From the NCBI GenBank assembly GCA_965248075.1, contig CBDFIL010000001.1:620001-684000 (forward strand): a DNA stretch of 64,000 nt, read 5' to 3'. The translations under genes were made by a program, and so were the position numbers. Below the pieces are notes generated by a model, which saw nothing but the letters and a program-made list of their open reading frames with translations, did no database searches and was not told the DNA's origin. The DNA is from VXNE01 sp965248075 (GTDB lineage Bacteria; Pseudomonadota; Gammaproteobacteria; Pseudomonadales; Azotimanducaceae). Shown piece after piece: positions 63,120 to 64,000 of the stretch (the stretch's first letter is position 1; every line of letters starts with the position of its first letter).

Positions 63120-64000
63120 ATGCGCATGGACAAACTGACGACCCGCTTGCAGATGGCACTCTCCGAGGCGCAGAGCCTCGCCGTCGGGCGCGATCACCAG
63201 TTCATCGAGCCGGCGCACCTCCTCCTCGCGCTCCTCGACCAGCGCGAAGGCGGCGTTCGACACGTCCTCGGGCAGGCGGGCGTCAACGTCAATGCCCTGC
63301 GCTCGGCGCTCGGCGACATGCTCGACCGGACGCCGCAGGTGTCCGGCGCCGCCGCCGGCGACGTGCAGATCGGCAAGGACCTCGCCCGCGCCCTCAACGT
63401 CACCGACAAGCTCGCCCAGCAGCGCGGCGATGCGTACATCTCGAGCGAACTCTTTGCCCAGGCCGTGCTGGAAGCCGGCGGTCCCGTCGCGGAAGCGTTA
63501 CGCACACACGGGGGCGATGCCAGGGCGATCGAGCAGGCCATCGAGCAGCTCCGTGGCGGCGAATCCGTCGCCGACGCCAGCGCCGAGGAGCACCGGCAGG
63601 CGCTCGCGAGGTACGCCATCGACCTCACCGAGCGCGCCGAACAGGGCAAGCTCGACCCGGTCATCGGGCGCGACGACGAGATCCGCCGCACCGTACAGGT
63701 CCTGCAGCGCCGCACCAAGAACAACCCCGTGCTGATCGGCGAACCCGGCGTCGGCAAGACGGCCATCGTCGAGGGCCTCGCGCAGCGCATCGTCAACGGC
63801 GAGGTGCCGGAGGGACTGAAGGGCAAGCGGCTGCTCGCCCTGGACCTCGGCGCGCTCATCGCCGGCGCCAAGTACCGCGGCGAATTCGAGGAGCGCATGA
63901 AGGCCGTGCTCGATGAACTCACGAAGCAGGAAGGCCAGATCGTCCTGTTCATCGACGAGTTGCACACCCTGGTCGGCGCCGGCAAGGCGGAGGGCGCGAT
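63120..64000 (+). CDS. clpB: ATP-dependent chaperone ClpB (3' partial)
   Basis: First 293 residues of the ClpB disaggregase; the gene runs off the window end. Start MRMDKLTTRLQMAL after GGAGGAAACAGCCC. The N-domain repeats (HQFIEPAHLLLALL; DAYISSELFAQAVLE) are followed by the first AAA module: LDPVIGRDDEIRRTVQVLQRRTKNNPVLIGEPGVGKT (Walker A 207-214) and IVLFIDELHTLVGAG (Walker B). It unfolds protein aggregates with DnaK. Regulated by a sigma32-like promoter just upstream. Confidence 0.95.
   Translation, partial: MRMDKLTTRLQMALSEAQSLAVGRDHQFIEPAHLLLALLDQREGGVRHVLGQAGVNVNALRSALGDMLDRTPQVSGAAAGDVQIGKDLARALNVTDKLAQQRGDAYISSELFAQAVLEAGGPVAEALRTHGGDARAIEQAIEQLRGGESVADASAEEHRQALARYAIDLTERAEQGKLDPVIGRDDEIRRTVQVLQRRTKNNPVLIGEPGVGKTAIVEGLAQRIVNGEVPEGLKGKRLLALDLGALIAGAKYRGEFEERMKAVLDELTKQEGQIVLFIDELHTLVGAGKAEGA

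Overview
The window is high-GC DNA from a member of the Pseudomonadota, most likely an uncultured gammaproteobacterium. The basis is gene content (a FadJ-like beta-oxidation protein, acyl-CoA dehydrogenases, a single-chain acyl-CoA carboxylase, ClpB, NadE, bTHX), Gram-negative features such as an outer-membrane beta-barrel, strong Shine-Dalgarno sites and ATGA-type coupled genes. This is inference from families; no rRNA or other decisive marker is present. Catabolism of amides, acyl-CoAs and hydantoin- or oxoproline-like rings dominates the chromosomal genes.

Layout. 1-6.8 kb (+): two near-identical D-aminoacylase-type amidohydrolases, an ABM monooxygenase, a PPOX flavoprotein, an MFS transporter and an azoreductase-like flavoprotein. 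6.8-13 kb (-): an SDR, a 1307-residue HyuA-HyuB fusion, a CmcJ/NvfI-like oxidoreductase and a SnoaL-like protein, the last three forming a tight operon. 13-15.5 kb: a GNAT protein, then a MATE transporter and a Baeyer-Villiger-type monooxygenase lying head to head, both lacking their 5' ends. 15.6-19.9 kb (-): a visibly less GC-rich island with a coiled-coil protein of about 900 residues, a bactofilin and a methyltransferase-like protein.

19.9-31.6 kb is a scrapyard of mobile DNA: remnants of a carboxylesterase, an LLM flavoprotein, a TauD dioxygenase and a SnoaL gene are mixed with IS1634, IS91, IS630, IS256 and IS3 elements and a large serine recombinase. A frameshifted outer-membrane protein and an intact molybdopterin oxidoreductase survive inside it.

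31.6-44 kb returns to metabolic genes: FadJ-like fusion, DUF3604 protein, amidase, a third amidohydrolase, a GT-C membrane protein, then a compact + strand run of glutaredoxin-like, GT2, DUF547, TVP38 and a small conserved protein. 44-53.3 kb holds nitroreductase, CDP-alcohol phosphatidyltransferase, bTHX (38 residues), a metallo-beta-lactamase-fold protein with a ruined metal site, NadE and two acyl-CoA dehydrogenases. 53.3-64 kb holds a damaged AAA/DUF234 ATPase, a BC-BCCP-CT carboxylase, a PIN/Phd toxin-antitoxin pair, a PQQ-type sugar dehydrogenase coupled to a DUF2235 hydrolase, and the start of clpB behind a sigma32-like promoter.

A family of palindromic intergenic repeats recurs at about 1.7, 2.6-2.95, 44.0-44.75, 46.3, 52.7-53.2 and 62.7 kb, and a separate triple hairpin lies at 50.8 kb. 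These repeats and the bactofilin/coiled-coil operon are the signals least explained by known annotation.
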